Shown here: in pieces, positions 41,707-51,586 of the stretch | Layout of the letters: every line of letters begins with the position of its first letter | Numbering within the stretch: the first letter of the stretch is position 1 | From: an uncultured Bacteroidales bacterium | GTDB lineage: Bacteria > Bacteroidota > Bacteroidia > Bacteroidales > P3 | DNA: 64,000 bases | Direction: 5' to 3' | NCBI GenBank assembly: GCA_944320415.1 | Contig: CALUHJ010000003.1 | Location: 124,001-188,000, forward strand | Notes under the pieces: generated by a model | Told to the model about the DNA's origin: nothing | Database searches by the model: none | Seen by the model: the letters and a program-made list of their open reading frames with translations, nothing else | Made by a program: the position numbers and the translations under genes

Positions 41707-41898
41707 ATTCCTGCATATTAAATATTCTTAAAAGTTATTATCTACCTAATTTAGTATTAATTGTTAGATAAAACTATATCTTATGCCATTACATTCATTC
41801 TTGTATTATTTCGAAAAATACAAGAAACAATTATACATTACATAATCTTTGCAATATCAACATTGAAATCAAAAAAGAAAAAATTCTTTTCAGAATTC

Positions 41899-41917
41899 AT
41901 TTTTTTCTCTTCAGAAA
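41899..41917. repeat. Intergenic CATTTTTTTCTCTTC motif
   Basis: GAATTCATTTTTTTCTCTTC, flanked by TTCTTTTC on the left and GAAAAGAA on the right (an imperfect inverted repeat). Near copies lie at 2781-2800 and 63522-63560, each in a divergent intergenic region. Confidence 0.55.
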
Positions 41918-41969
41918 AGAAAAAAAGCAAATCAAGATTCATTTTAGTCCGTATTGCCTTTTATTTTCG

Positions 41970-41977
41970 TACCTTTG
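41970..41977 (+). promoter_or_regulatory. Promoter -7 box of rfbD
   Basis: TACCTTTG, full consensus, 28 bases before ATG 42006. The same TACCTTTG, preceded by TATTTTCG or TATTCG, is used at 63599. Confidence 0.6.
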
Positions 41978-42005
41978 AAAAACGAAAAAAACAACAGTGG
42001 AATCC

Positions 42006-42881
42006 ATGCAAAGGAATATATTGGTAACCGGCGGCAACGGGCAACTGGGGTTGTCGCTGAAAAAAATGACGGATTCATACGCCGGATACAGATTCATATA
42101 TACGGATATAAACGAACTGGACGTGACGGATTATGATGCACTGCAAAGATTCTTCCGCCTTGAAAACCCTTATGCCGTACTGCATTTTGCAGCCTATACC
42201 GCCGTGGACAATGCCGAAAAGGAAAGACTTCAGGCCGAAAAAGTCAACAGCACTTCCACAAAACTCATATCATCGTTATGCGGCACATATGGCACTAAGC
42301 TGATTTTCATTTCGACCGATTATGTTTTCGACGGCAAAAAATCCTCACCCTACAAGCCACAGGACAAGACCAACCCTCTGTCCGTTTACGGCACTACCAA
42401 GGCCCGGGCGGAGGAATACGCCTTGAGCCTTTGTGAAGACTGTACGGTCATAAGGACATCATGGCTTTATTCCGAATTCGGCAGGAACTTCGTGAAGACA
42501 ATTCTGAATCTGTCCGAAACAAAACGGGAATTGAACGTGGTGTTCGACCAGACGGGCAGTCCGTGCTACGCGGAGGATTTGGCCAAGGCAGTACTTATGT
42601 GCTTGGAAAGGGTGAAAGGCAAAAGAATATTGCATTTTGCCAATGAGGGAGTTTGTTCGTGGTATGACTTTGCAAGAAAGATAGTCGAGCTTTCCGGAAA
42701 CGAATGCAGGGTAAACGCCATATTGAGCGAGCAATATCCGACTTTGGCCACAAGACCTTCGTACAGCGTGTTGGACAAGAGTGAAACAAAGTCTTTTCTC
42801 GATATGGAGATTCCCCATTGGGAAGATAGTTTGAAACGATGCATAAAAATCCTGAGAGATGAAAAGATTCATAAGCATTAG
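42006..42881 (+). CDS. rfbD: dTDP-4-dehydrorhamnose reductase
   Basis: 291 residues, short-chain dehydrogenase fold. NAD(P)-binding GGNGQLG at 9-15, then FAAYTAVDNAEKE, STDYVFDG and the catalytic YGTTKARAE (Tyr and Lys). It makes dTDP-L-rhamnose for surface polysaccharide in the last step of the pathway. ATG 42006 was chosen; a GTG nine bases earlier would also be in frame. rfbA, rfbB and rfbC are not in the window. Its last 23 bases overlap the next gene, so the two are coupled. Confidence 0.93.
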   Translation: MQRNILVTGGNGQLGLSLKKMTDSYAGYRFIYTDINELDVTDYDALQRFFRLENPYAVLHFAAYTAVDNAEKERLQAEKVNSTSTKLISSLCGTYGTKLIFISTDYVFDGKKSSPYKPQDKTNPLSVYGTTKARAEEYALSLCEDCTVIRTSWLYSEFGRNFVKTILNLSETKRELNVVFDQTGSPCYAEDLAKAVLMCLERVKGKRILHFANEGVCSWYDFARKIVELSGNECRVNAILSEQYPTLATRPSYSVLDKSETKSFLDMEIPHWEDSLKRCIKILRDEKIHKH

Positions 42882-43416
42882 TCTGATTGTAATATGTCTG
42901 TCCGCCTTGTTTTGTTCGTGCAGCATAACAAGGAACAGGAAACCCAAAAGCCTTGCCGAAAAGATAGAGGCCAAACATGGCAGAGGAGAAAAGGAGAAAA
43001 AGACCGAAACCGCAAAAGACAAAGGGGAAAGCAGGTACAAGGGAGAGTTGATGAAGTATTGTGATAAGTGGATAGGAACTCCGCACAGGATGGGAGGACT
43101 TACAAAACAGGGTGTTGACTGTTCGGGATTCGTATATAATGTTTACAAGGACGTTTACGGCATAAGCCTTCCACGGCGTTCACAGGACATGGAAAAGGCA
43201 TGCAGAACTACAAAAAGCCTTGAGCGTGCCGAGGAGGGGGATTTGGTTTTCTTCAACAACAGACCGGGAGGCAGCACCAATCATGTGGGGATATTTCTCG
43301 ACAAGACGAAATTCATACACACCTCCACTTCCAAAGGGGTGACCATAAGCCGTTTTGACGAGAAGTATTGGAAGGAACGTTTCAGATGTGTGGGCAAACA
43401 TCCAAAACGGAAGTAA
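42859..43416 (+). CDS. NlpC/P60-family peptidoglycan endopeptidase, lipoprotein
   Basis: 185 residues. A lipoprotein-type signal peptide (ISISLIVICLSALFCSC) leads to a basic linker and the NlpC/P60 domain (about 62-180). The catalytic Cys is in GVDCSGFVYNVYKD, the His in STNHVGIFLD, and a further polar residue lies in KFIHTS. Such enzymes cut the D-Glu to diamino-acid bond of peptidoglycan stems in the periplasm. It overlaps rfbD by 23 bases. Surface anchoring suggests cell-wall remodelling. Confidence 0.92.
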   Translation: MKRFISISLIVICLSALFCSCSITRNRKPKSLAEKIEAKHGRGEKEKKTETAKDKGESRYKGELMKYCDKWIGTPHRMGGLTKQGVDCSGFVYNVYKDVYGISLPRRSQDMEKACRTTKSLERAEEGDLVFFNNRPGGSTNHVGIFLDKTKFIHTSTSKGVTISRFDEKYWKERFRCVGKHPKRK

Positions 43417-43421
43417 GGAAT

Positions 43422-44081
43422 CTATCTCAAATCTATTATTTCAGCAGAAGGGTATTTCTCTTTGGGAAATACGAAATCAGTAGGTCTTGTATTCTGATGT
43501 ATGTTGTATCTGCTTATTTTGTATATGTAAGTGTTTCCTTCACGTATGTATATTGTCATTTCGCCAAGACGGTCGGTAGATTTGTTTGAAGCTATTCTTA
43601 TTTTGGCTATCGACGATTTTCCTTTGGGAATAAGGTCTATTATGTTCATAACGGTATTTCCTCTTTTTTCTTCCCGTATCAACTTCGGCCTGTAATCCTT
43701 TGCGTAGGTCTTTATCATCTGGGCCAGATTGAAGACGTTGTTTTCCTTGTCCAAAAGAGACAGTTCCACTTCATTGTTGACCTTGACAAAATGCCAAAGA
43801 TTGTTGCCGTCGCAAAAGTCTTCATAATCTTTTGTCGACAAATGGAACTTGGCGCCATCGGACAGTAGAGTTCCTTCCTGATGATTCACCTGTCTGTTTC
43901 CATCCATTACACTCATTGAAAAACTTATCTTCAACGGATTGTCCGCATTTATTTTTCTTGCAATTGCATCCACTATTTTCTGAGCCGTCTTGTCCACAAC
44001 AACACCGTCAACCAGTTCTCTTTGGGCAAAGACCGTCAATGCCGACAAAAGCAAAACGAGAGTCGAACAAATTCTTTTCAT
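43422..44081 (-). CDS. LolA-like outer membrane lipoprotein carrier
   Basis: 219 residues from ATG 44081, with a signal peptide ending VFAQ at about residue 20. The remainder is the LolA half-barrel: PLKISFSMSVMDGN, LLSDGAKFHLSTKDYEDFCD, DGNNLWHFVKVNNEVEL and PKGKSSIAKIRIA. LolA carries lipoproteins from the LolCDE transporter to the outer membrane. It begins 6 bases after ftsK ends, and ftsK-lolA is a recurrent pair. Sequence similarity is moderate, as is usual for this family. Confidence 0.8.
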   Translation of the reverse strand: MKRICSTLVLLLSALTVFAQRELVDGVVVDKTAQKIVDAIARKINADNPLKISFSMSVMDGNRQVNHQEGTLLSDGAKFHLSTKDYEDFCDGNNLWHFVKVNNEVELSLLDKENNVFNLAQMIKTYAKDYRPKLIREEKRGNTVMNIIDLIPKGKSSIAKIRIASNKSTDRLGEMTIYIREGNTYIYKISRYNIHQNTRPTDFVFPKEKYPSAEIIDLR

Positions 44082-44087
44082 TTCCAA

Positions 44088-46541
44088 TTATTTGTTTGAA
44101 TATTCCTTCAGTATTTCGTTTAATTCCGCTTCGGTCTTAACAAGTACTTCTCTTGCCTTGCTACCTTCAAACGGCCCCACTATTCCTGCTGTTTCCAACT
44201 GGTCTATTATTTTTCCTGCTCTGTTGTACCCGAGTGCAAGTTTTCTCTGAATAAGAGAGGTACTGCCGTGTTGATGAAGCACAACCAGTCTGGCTGCTTC
44301 TTCAAACTTGTCATCCAGTTGTTTCATGTCCACCTCCTTGCTTGGTTCGGAAGTCTCGTCCAGATATTCCGGCAAAAGGAATGTCTCTTCGAATCCTCTT
44401 TGAGAGCCTATGAAATCGGCCAATGTTTCTATCTCCTCAGTGTCTATCAAGGCGCATTGCAAACGAATCAGATCACTGCCTAGAGATATCAGCATGTCTC
44501 CACGTCCTATCAGCTGTTCGGCGCCTCCTGTGTCCAAAATCGTACGCGAATCGGTCTTACTGCTTACCTTAAAGGCGATACGTGCTGGGAAATTGGCCTT
44601 TATCGTACCGGTTATTATATTTACTGTCGGGCGTTGGGTCGCTATCAACAAGTGTATGCCCACCGCACGTGCCAGCTGTGCCAATCGTGCAATCGGCATT
44701 TCTATTTCCTTGCCTGCCGTCATGATAAGGTCCGCAAATTCGTCTATTACAAGAACTATATACGGCAAATAGTGATGTCCTTCGGTAGGCAGGAGCTTTC
44801 TTGCGCAGAACTTGGCGTTGTACTCCGTTATTTTCTTGCATCCTGCGGCTTTAAGAAGGTCGTATCTCTGGTCCATCTCTATGCAGAGGGAGTTGAGTGT
44901 ACGCACAACCTTTTTCACATCGGTTATTATTGCCTCTTCGCTGTCTGGCAGTTTGGCCAGATAATGTCTTTCTATCTTGGAATATAACGACAACTCCACC
45001 TTCTTGGGATCAACCATCACGAACTTCAACTCGGTCGGGTGTTTCTTGAACAGAAGGGAAGCAATAATGGCGTTCAATCCAACGGACTTGCCCTGACCTG
45101 TCGCACCTGCCATGAGAAGGTGGGGCATCTTGGTCAGATCCGTAACAAAAGGTTCGGATGATATCGTTTTGCCTATGGCTATCGGCAATTCATATTTGTT
45201 GTTCAGAAACTGAGGGGAGTTAAGCATGGTCTTCATAGACACTATCTGTGGATTGGAATTGGGCACCTCTATACCTATCGTACCCTTGCCGGGTATAGGT
45301 GCAATGATTCTTATTCCCAATGCAGAGAGGCTAAGCGCTATATCATCCTCAAGGTTCTTGATTTTGCTTATTCTGGTTCCCGGAGCAGGGACAATTTCAT
45401 ACAACGTTACAGTCGGCCCAGGTGTGGCCGCAATCTTTATAATGTCTATATTGTAGTTTTTCAACGTATCGACAATCCTGTCCTTGTTGGACAACAACTC
45501 TTTTTCTTCTATGAGTCTGTTGTTTTTCTCATAATCCGTAAGCAAGTCTGTATTTGGCAGAATGAATGAAGGCAAGTCCAACTTGGGATCATAAGGTTGG
45601 TCTATTCCAAAATGAACATTATCCTCTTCACATATTTCTTCCTCATCTTCATTTACAGTCTCATCTTTCTGATGTATAGTATCCTCTATCGTAAAGTCTA
45701 TATCATCCGATAATAATTTATCGTCTTTGTCATTTCTATTCACAAAAACGAAATGGTTAAGTTCTTCCTTTTCTTTTTCTGTCAGATTGTCCTCTTCTTC
45801 CTCAATTTCCCTGTCGTTCAATATCTGAGTATTTATGTTTTTTTCTGCTTCAACTCTTTGTTTTCGCTCTTTTTTCAACGATTCTTTCCGTTCTCTTCTT
45901 TGTTCCAATCCTTTCAAAAAATTAATAAGCCATTTCTTCAGAAACAAATATCTTACATTGAAAAGAAGCATTGGAAAACATATTGTAAAAGCCAAGTTGA
46001 ACAATGTCGCCCCTACACGTCCTATGACACCGACCAACCAATAGTTTATCGCTACTCCAACCGCTCCTGCGAAAACATCCAGTCGTTTAAGGTCAATAAC
46101 TATAACAAAATAACCTATTAAGACGGATAACCACAACATTATGACCAATGTGGAAACTATCCACTTGGCTCTTTGTTTTACAGGAACTTTGAATAATCTC
46201 AATATGTATAAAAACAAAAGGATAAGAAAGCCGAAAGAAGCTATTCCAAAGGTATTTCTTATTATAAGACATGAGAGGAATGCCCCTAAAGATCCCCCCC
46301 AATTTTCTATATCCTGTTCTCCTTTCAGGAGCTTAAAAGGTGTCAAGCCCTGAACCTTGTCATAGTCGTCAAACCATGTACCGAAAAAAGAAACGAAGGA
46401 AACGAAACAAAAAACGGCAAATACTCCCAAAACAACTGCCAATATCTTTGGCATACGTTCCGAACGCATTATTCTTGTCAAGGAATTTGAATCCTTTTTC
46501 CCGTTTCTCTTGCTTTTTTTTGTCCCCTTCGTTTCCTCCAT
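44088..46541 (-). CDS. ftsK: DNA translocase FtsK
   Basis: 817 residues. Four N-terminal transmembrane helices (about 32-200) anchor it at the division septum. An acidic linker follows, then the motor: AlphaBeta domain with ATPGPTVTLYEIVPAPGTR, Walker A ATGQGKSVGLN (about 475-485) and Walker B YIVLVIDEFADLI. The C-terminal gamma winged-helix domain (about 750-817, STSLIQRKLALGYNRAGKII) recognises chromosomal polarity sequences and XerD. It clears chromosome ends during division. Lysine-rich N-terminus; no truncation seen. Confidence 0.97.
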   Translation of the reverse strand: MEETKGTKKSKRNGKKDSNSLTRIMRSERMPKILAVVLGVFAVFCFVSFVSFFGTWFDDYDKVQGLTPFKLLKGEQDIENWGGSLGAFLSCLIIRNTFGIASFGFLILLFLYILRLFKVPVKQRAKWIVSTLVIMLWLSVLIGYFVIVIDLKRLDVFAGAVGVAINYWLVGVIGRVGATLFNLAFTICFPMLLFNVRYLFLKKWLINFLKGLEQRRERKESLKKERKQRVEAEKNINTQILNDREIEEEEDNLTEKEKEELNHFVFVNRNDKDDKLLSDDIDFTIEDTIHQKDETVNEDEEEICEEDNVHFGIDQPYDPKLDLPSFILPNTDLLTDYEKNNRLIEEKELLSNKDRIVDTLKNYNIDIIKIAATPGPTVTLYEIVPAPGTRISKIKNLEDDIALSLSALGIRIIAPIPGKGTIGIEVPNSNPQIVSMKTMLNSPQFLNNKYELPIAIGKTISSEPFVTDLTKMPHLLMAGATGQGKSVGLNAIIASLLFKKHPTELKFVMVDPKKVELSLYSKIERHYLAKLPDSEEAIITDVKKVVRTLNSLCIEMDQRYDLLKAAGCKKITEYNAKFCARKLLPTEGHHYLPYIVLVIDEFADLIMTAGKEIEMPIARLAQLARAVGIHLLIATQRPTVNIITGTIKANFPARIAFKVSSKTDSRTILDTGGAEQLIGRGDMLISLGSDLIRLQCALIDTEEIETLADFIGSQRGFEETFLLPEYLDETSEPSKEVDMKQLDDKFEEAARLVVLHQHGSTSLIQRKLALGYNRAGKIIDQLETAGIVGPFEGSKAREVLVKTEAELNEILKEYSNK

Positions 46542-46559
46542 ATATAAATCTATATAGAA

Positions 46560-47255
46560 TTAAATGTCATCGTCTGATGAACCTCCACCTATTGCTTCCA
46601 TCAACACGTTCATCTTTTCCTGGAATTCCTCCATTGTCAACTCATCATAATCGGATTCAAGCAAAACATCCGTACGTTTCACTTTACCTTCTATAAACTC
46701 AACGGCAGTAAATGTACACGAAACATCTTCACCAAATTCCATCTTATATTCAAGAGGCAAAGCCTTCAATCCCGGATAATTGCTTATGTCCATAAGAGGG
46801 CCGAACTCATCGCTCACCCAAATTGTTTCACTTTCCTGAACACCGTTATTATCATATGAAACAACCACTTCCTTGGCATTCTTGTTGGCTATTTGTTTTG
46901 TATTCCCAGTGAAATTGTATTGGAACTTTGAAATAACACTATCTTCCAATTTATCCTTTACAAACCATTTTCCGGCAACATCCTCAACAGGAATCTGAGA
47001 GAAATCAAACATCATTGTAACTGTCTTTTTCTCCGCATCCGTTAATACTGTTGCACCAAGTCTCATGTCAACATACTTGGTTTTATTTTCAAATATCTTA
47101 ACCTCCGATTCAGTAGGCAATCCTGCACCTGCGGAACCTCCTGTCCATGTCAACTGATATTTTACCGTACCGGCCCATTTGCCCTGTTGAGCATTGACAT
47201 TGAACGAAAAGACGCATATCAAACAAAGCGTCAATAAAAAAAGTCGTTTTTTCAT
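46560..47255 (-). CDS. Secreted DUF4412-like protein
   Basis: 231 residues from ATG 47255 (MKKRLFLLTLCLICVFSFNV), signal peptide ending NAQ. Mature part: a beta-rich fold with KWAGTVKYQLTWTG, KTKYVDMRLGATVLTDAEKK, TKQIANKNAKEVVVSY and ALPLEYKMEFG, the pattern of DUF4412-type periplasmic proteins (LolA/LppX-like half-barrels). A Gly/Ser/Asp tail ends it. The ligand is unknown. It is transcribed from the box at 47298-47305 towards ftsK, 18 bases away. Confidence 0.65.
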   Translation of the reverse strand: MKKRLFLLTLCLICVFSFNVNAQQGKWAGTVKYQLTWTGGSAGAGLPTESEVKIFENKTKYVDMRLGATVLTDAEKKTVTMMFDFSQIPVEDVAGKWFVKDKLEDSVISKFQYNFTGNTKQIANKNAKEVVVSYDNNGVQESETIWVSDEFGPLMDISNYPGLKALPLEYKMEFGEDVSCTFTAVEFIEGKVKRTDVLLESDYDELTMEEFQEKMNVLMEAIGGGSSDDDI

Positions 47256-47297
47256 TTTTCCAATATTTATGTTATACACTCACTTTATACCAATTGG

Positions 47298-47305
47298 CAA
47301 AAGTA
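47298..47305 (-). promoter_or_regulatory. Promoter -7 box of the DUF4412-ftsK-lolA unit
   Basis: TACTTTTG on the minus strand, 42 bases upstream of ATG 47255. Confidence 0.5.
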
Positions 47306-47339
47306 CTATTTTTTTTTTACTTTGAACGTTATTTTCCAC

Positions 47340-50300
47340 TCAAGATACAATGCTTCCCCTGACAGGATCAAGACAAGTGCTTATATATGCAGGTATCTTT
47401 TCTTTCATAGCCTCGTTGTGACTTATCAATCCCACTGTTTTGTCTTGTCCACGCAAAGCCTTCAAGGATTGGAAAATCAAATCCAGGCTGTCACTGTCCT
47501 GAGTACCGAATCCTTCATCAATGAAGAAGAAGTTCTGATTGTTGTTTCCACTTACATGTATGGTGTCTACAAGAGCAAGAGCCATGCAAAGTGAAATCTG
47601 AAAAAGCTGTCCTCCACTCAATGTAGAAACAGGACGTTTGCGGCCTTCGTTCAAATAATCCATAACAACAAAATCATTATCGGAATAAGCTATCTCAAAA
47701 TTGTTGCGTGTTATTATCCTCAAACGTTCATTGGTTTTTGAACACAACTGATCCATATAAACGGATGCTACAAACTGAACAAACCGCTTACCTGAAAACA
47801 TAGTTTCAAGATAGCTTAAGCCACTTGCACGGCTGTTCAATATTCCCAATTCATCACTCTTTTCCTTTTTTTCCTTCAACTTGACCTCTGTTGTATGTAT
47901 CCGATTCAAAAGACTTCCCTTATGTTTGGTCAATTCCCCACATTGCTCATCCATCTGTTTCAGCACCTTTTCCTTGCCTTGTAATGCCTCAGCATCAACC
48001 AGGACACAATCATCCAAGCGTTCGGAAAGTATCTTGTATTTCGTATTTACTTCCAAATATTTGCTTTTGAACTCGTTTATATTGATTGACATTTGCTCAC
48101 AGTTAGGATTCAATTCAATAATTTCCCGCACCTCCTCCAAAGAATGAAAATAACTGCTTTTCAGAATGTTTTCATCAAGCAAACGCTTAGTTTCATCCAC
48201 CTTGCAACCAAAGTCATTGATATTTGCTTCTTGATTTTTTTTATCAGTTATCAACCTTACCACATCCTTTTCCGTATCATCCAATTCCTTTTTGCATTTT
48301 TCATAATCTGACTTGATGTTATCTATTTCCGCCTCTATACGATTTGTCTCCGACCTCAACTCATCGACAGAAAGAGAGGTCAACAGTTTTTTTCCGTTCT
48401 GTTCATACATTTTTTTCTCCCCCTCCATCGCTGCCTTATGATTATACAGCAAGTTCACGTTTTCTTGCAGTCCTTGCAAGACCGTACCGTACTTGTCCGC
48501 AAGATGAACCACTTCGTTCAGCCTTTTCTGTTTCTGTTCCATTTCCTTATCCAAGGCATTGTTGACTTGCTCCAAACGTTTTATTTCTTCAAAATCCTTA
48601 TCCCTGTATTCCTCCCAGACAAAACCCTGTCGATGTAATTCTTCCTGTTCACCCAATAACGACAATGTATTTCCGGCTTCCCTCAGTTTAATGTTTATAC
48701 GACTTATTTCCTCAAACCATGCAGCAGACAAGGAAAGTTTCCTTTTCAAATCATCAATTGTGGCATTCATCACAACAATCTTTTCCTTATAATCCCTCAG
48801 GATATCGTCCGTTGCGTGTTCAGTTATTACTTTCGGATGATGCAAACTGCCACAAAACGGACAAGGCTCACCTTCTTTCAGTGTCAACGCAGTATTTTCA
48901 AAAGCTTTCGCTATTTTATATCGCTCTATTCCGTTCTCCAGAAGTTTTCTATCCTCTTCTTTCCGTTTTATTTCTCTTTCCAGAAATTCTTTAGTTTCAT
49001 CATAGCTTTTACCGCAAAAACCTGTTTCCTTTGTTATCTGCTGTCTGTAAACATCCGCCTCAGCCTCAAGGTTTTTTATGTTCTTTATTTCATTTTCTTT
49101 TTTTGTCCTTATCTTTTCATTTTCATTGTGCCATTCCCGCAAGCTTGAAACAAGTTCCGAATCAGTTTTCTTCAGTTTAAGCTCCATTATTTCTTTTTCC
49201 AGATTCTTTTTTTCATTCTGTACTTTTTCCGTTTCTTTTCTTCCGTTATTTATTCTTTCGCTCAAATGTCTTATTTCGTCATCTTTATCTAATATTCTTT
49301 TCTGCAATTCCATAACCGCCATGGAATCCGCAATCATCCGCTTTTCCTTTTGTTTTTCCTCTATGTTTCTGTAATCCGATTCCGCCTTCGCAAATGCTTT
49401 TCTGCTTACGGAAAGCATCTTGGTTGCGGTTTCCAGCCTGTTTTCAGTCTCTCGGTTCAATGCAATGTTCTTTTTCAGATTGTCCTCAAAGTATTTCAGT
49501 TCTTTCAACGGTGAATGGAATATCTGCATCGCATTGTTGTATCTTGCAATAATCTTTTCCTCCTTTTCTATTTCAGACTTTCGTATGTCCAACGATTCCT
49601 TTTCTTTTTTTACAAAGTCCATTTCACTATACAACTGCAAGATTTGCCGATCTGTTTCCACCTCTTGTTTCAACCTGCTCCTGTTTTTTTCAAGCTCTGT
49701 CAAAGCTAAGTCCGTTTCTTCCAGCTCTTTTTTCAATTCCTGAAGATTCTCCTGACTGTATTCCTGCAATTGGTTCAACTGTCCTTGAATGTTGGTCGTT
49801 CTTTCAAAAGTCTGATTTTTCAGTTCGCTTATCCTTTTTGACAGGTCGTATCTGTTGAGATTTGGAAATATGCTCTGGAGCATTTCCGCTCTCTTTGCCT
49901 TGGTCAGAGCAAAAAATTCCTGAAACTTACCCTGCGGAATGACGACAACTTTACAGAAATTGCCGTAAGACAATCCTATTATATCCTCAATGCTTTCATT
50001 TTCCAAAGCCCTGAAATGACCGTCAATCCGTTTATACTTTCTATATTGGTTTTGCTTTTTTCTGTATATGTTCGCCTCCACACGATAGATTTCCCGTCTT
50101 GCCTCAAATTCAAACCCTATGAAAGCGCTGTCGGAACGAAGATTGATAAGATCCTGAATCGTGCCGTTCCCCACTGAGGTTTCAACCTGATTGTAAAGAA
50201 CAAATATAATGGCTGATATTATTGTTGACTTACCGCTGCCGGTATTTCCGAAAATGCCGAAAATGCCGAAACGGGAAAGATTCTCAAAATCAATAGTCTG

Positions 50301-50351
50301 TCTTTCCCTGTACGAATTTATGTTTTCCAATGTCAGGCTAATCGGTCTCAT
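47340..50351 (-). CDS. sbcC: Exonuclease subunit SbcC (Rad50-like ATPase)
   Basis: 1003 residues. N-terminal Walker A GNTGSGKSTII (about 35-45), long coiled coils (about 180-850) broken by the zinc hook CPFCGSLHH (about 496-504), and the C-terminal ABC signature TLSGGQLFQISLCMALALVD with Walker B FFFIDEGFGTQD. With SbcD it opens and cuts hairpins and protein-blocked DNA ends. Its start overlaps the end of sbcD by 14 bases. Confidence 0.95.
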   Translation of the reverse strand: MRPISLTLENINSYRERQTIDFENLSRFGIFGIFGNTGSGKSTIISAIIFVLYNQVETSVGNGTIQDLINLRSDSAFIGFEFEARREIYRVEANIYRKKQNQYRKYKRIDGHFRALENESIEDIIGLSYGNFCKVVVIPQGKFQEFFALTKAKRAEMLQSIFPNLNRYDLSKRISELKNQTFERTTNIQGQLNQLQEYSQENLQELKKELEETDLALTELEKNRSRLKQEVETDRQILQLYSEMDFVKKEKESLDIRKSEIEKEEKIIARYNNAMQIFHSPLKELKYFEDNLKKNIALNRETENRLETATKMLSVSRKAFAKAESDYRNIEEKQKEKRMIADSMAVMELQKRILDKDDEIRHLSERINNGRKETEKVQNEKKNLEKEIMELKLKKTDSELVSSLREWHNENEKIRTKKENEIKNIKNLEAEADVYRQQITKETGFCGKSYDETKEFLEREIKRKEEDRKLLENGIERYKIAKAFENTALTLKEGEPCPFCGSLHHPKVITEHATDDILRDYKEKIVVMNATIDDLKRKLSLSAAWFEEISRINIKLREAGNTLSLLGEQEELHRQGFVWEEYRDKDFEEIKRLEQVNNALDKEMEQKQKRLNEVVHLADKYGTVLQGLQENVNLLYNHKAAMEGEKKMYEQNGKKLLTSLSVDELRSETNRIEAEIDNIKSDYEKCKKELDDTEKDVVRLITDKKNQEANINDFGCKVDETKRLLDENILKSSYFHSLEEVREIIELNPNCEQMSININEFKSKYLEVNTKYKILSERLDDCVLVDAEALQGKEKVLKQMDEQCGELTKHKGSLLNRIHTTEVKLKEKKEKSDELGILNSRASGLSYLETMFSGKRFVQFVASVYMDQLCSKTNERLRIITRNNFEIAYSDNDFVVMDYLNEGRKRPVSTLSGGQLFQISLCMALALVDTIHVSGNNNQNFFFIDEGFGTQDSDSLDLIFQSLKALRGQDKTVGLISHNEAMKEKIPAYISTCLDPVRGSIVS

Positions 50352-51561
50352 CTTCTTTGTTTATTACCTCCTCAAACAGTTTTACCAGGTCATCCTCAGG
50401 CTCCAGACCCTTGTTTCTCGACCTGTAAAACTCCTTGAAAAGTTCTGTCGGATTGTCTCTTAGTTCTAAAATTTTGTTTTCTGATTCCAAATTTTTATCT
50501 CTTGATTCTATTTCGGGTATTATTTGAATCAGTTTTTCATGTGCCTGATGAAGTTCGAGTGTTTGTTGGTACGATATTGCCTGCGGGGTCACCAAATGCA
50601 ATTGGACCCAGTAATCCTTGTACACGTTCAACAATTCAAGAGCCTTTTCTACGCCTTCTGCTTTAAGGTTCTTCAATTTATATCCACTCCTTACTGGACG
50701 CTTGACGACCACAGGTTCATTGTCCGGTTCTATGTCTATTATAAGAAAATACTTTTCCTGTTCCTCTTCCGCAAAACTGTAAGCAAGCGGACTGCCGCTG
50801 TACCATATATGTCTCTTTCCTATTCTTTGACATCTGTGCAAATGTCCAAAAGCGGCATATTGTATTGAGGAAGGGATGTTTTCACTGTATATTGCGGACA
50901 AACCGCCTATGTTTATCGCATTCTCGTCTTCCGGCTCCGTCCTTTCATCCTGTTCGTTTTCCAGAACGAACAAATGGGTCATCAATATCTTTACGCCCCT
51001 TTCCCTCGCATTCTCCTCCAATGTCTTTTCCCATATAGTCGAAATGAAATCCCTTAACAATCTGTCCTTGTCCTTGCCATCGAAATATGTCTTAAGTCTT
51101 TCCTCGTTCACAAAGGGTGTCACCACCAATTGAAGGGGATAATCATACTTGTTTATTCTTATCTGTATGTAGTTCGATGCCGTTTTTTCTATTTTTATTC
51201 CGCTATCAAGGGAAAGCGGCTGTTGAATGCTATCATAGTTACCGAGAAAAAATATGCCGTTCGTTCTGGCGAAACTGTCAGGCATGTCAATTCTGTCTGC
51301 CGAGTCGTGATTGCCTGCTATCAACACTATTGCACGTCTGCCGTTTTCACTCATCCTTACAAGAGCATCGAAGAGCATCTTCATTGACTCGACCGATGGC
51401 GTGAAATTGTCGAACAAATCTCCAGCCACAAGGACTACATCCACATCCTCCTGCCTGCACGCAAGTACAAGTTCGTCAAGAACATCCTGCTGTTCCTCTT
51501 TTCTTTGATGCGAATACAATTTCTTTCCGATGTGCAGGTCGGAAGTATGCAGTATCTTCAT
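50338..51561 (-). CDS. sbcD: Exonuclease subunit SbcD (Mre11-like nuclease)
   Basis: 407 residues. Metallophosphoesterase motifs in order: TSDLHIGKKL, VVLVAGDLFD, IAGNHDSADR, KILMTHLFV, FGHLHRCQRI. The C-terminal part (about 290-407) is charged and should contact SbcC coiled coils. Together they form the nuclease complex for DNA ends and hairpins. First of the pair, coupled with sbcC by overlap. Confidence 0.95.
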   Translation of the reverse strand: MKILHTSDLHIGKKLYSHQRKEEQQDVLDELVLACRQEDVDVVLVAGDLFDNFTPSVESMKMLFDALVRMSENGRRAIVLIAGNHDSADRIDMPDSFARTNGIFFLGNYDSIQQPLSLDSGIKIEKTASNYIQIRINKYDYPLQLVVTPFVNEERLKTYFDGKDKDRLLRDFISTIWEKTLEENARERGVKILMTHLFVLENEQDERTEPEDENAINIGGLSAIYSENIPSSIQYAAFGHLHRCQRIGKRHIWYSGSPLAYSFAEEEQEKYFLIIDIEPDNEPVVVKRPVRSGYKLKNLKAEGVEKALELLNVYKDYWVQLHLVTPQAISYQQTLELHQAHEKLIQIIPEIESRDKNLESENKILELRDNPTELFKEFYRSRNKGLEPEDDLVKLFEEVINKEDETD

Positions 51562-51586
51562 TTGTATGAATACACGAAACGGGTTG

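Noticed and set aside
41761..42027. 88-codon frame between the fulvocin pair and rfbD
   Set aside because: Phe/Lys/Ser-rich translation of the A/T-rich intergenic motif region, overlapping the rfbD promoter and start.
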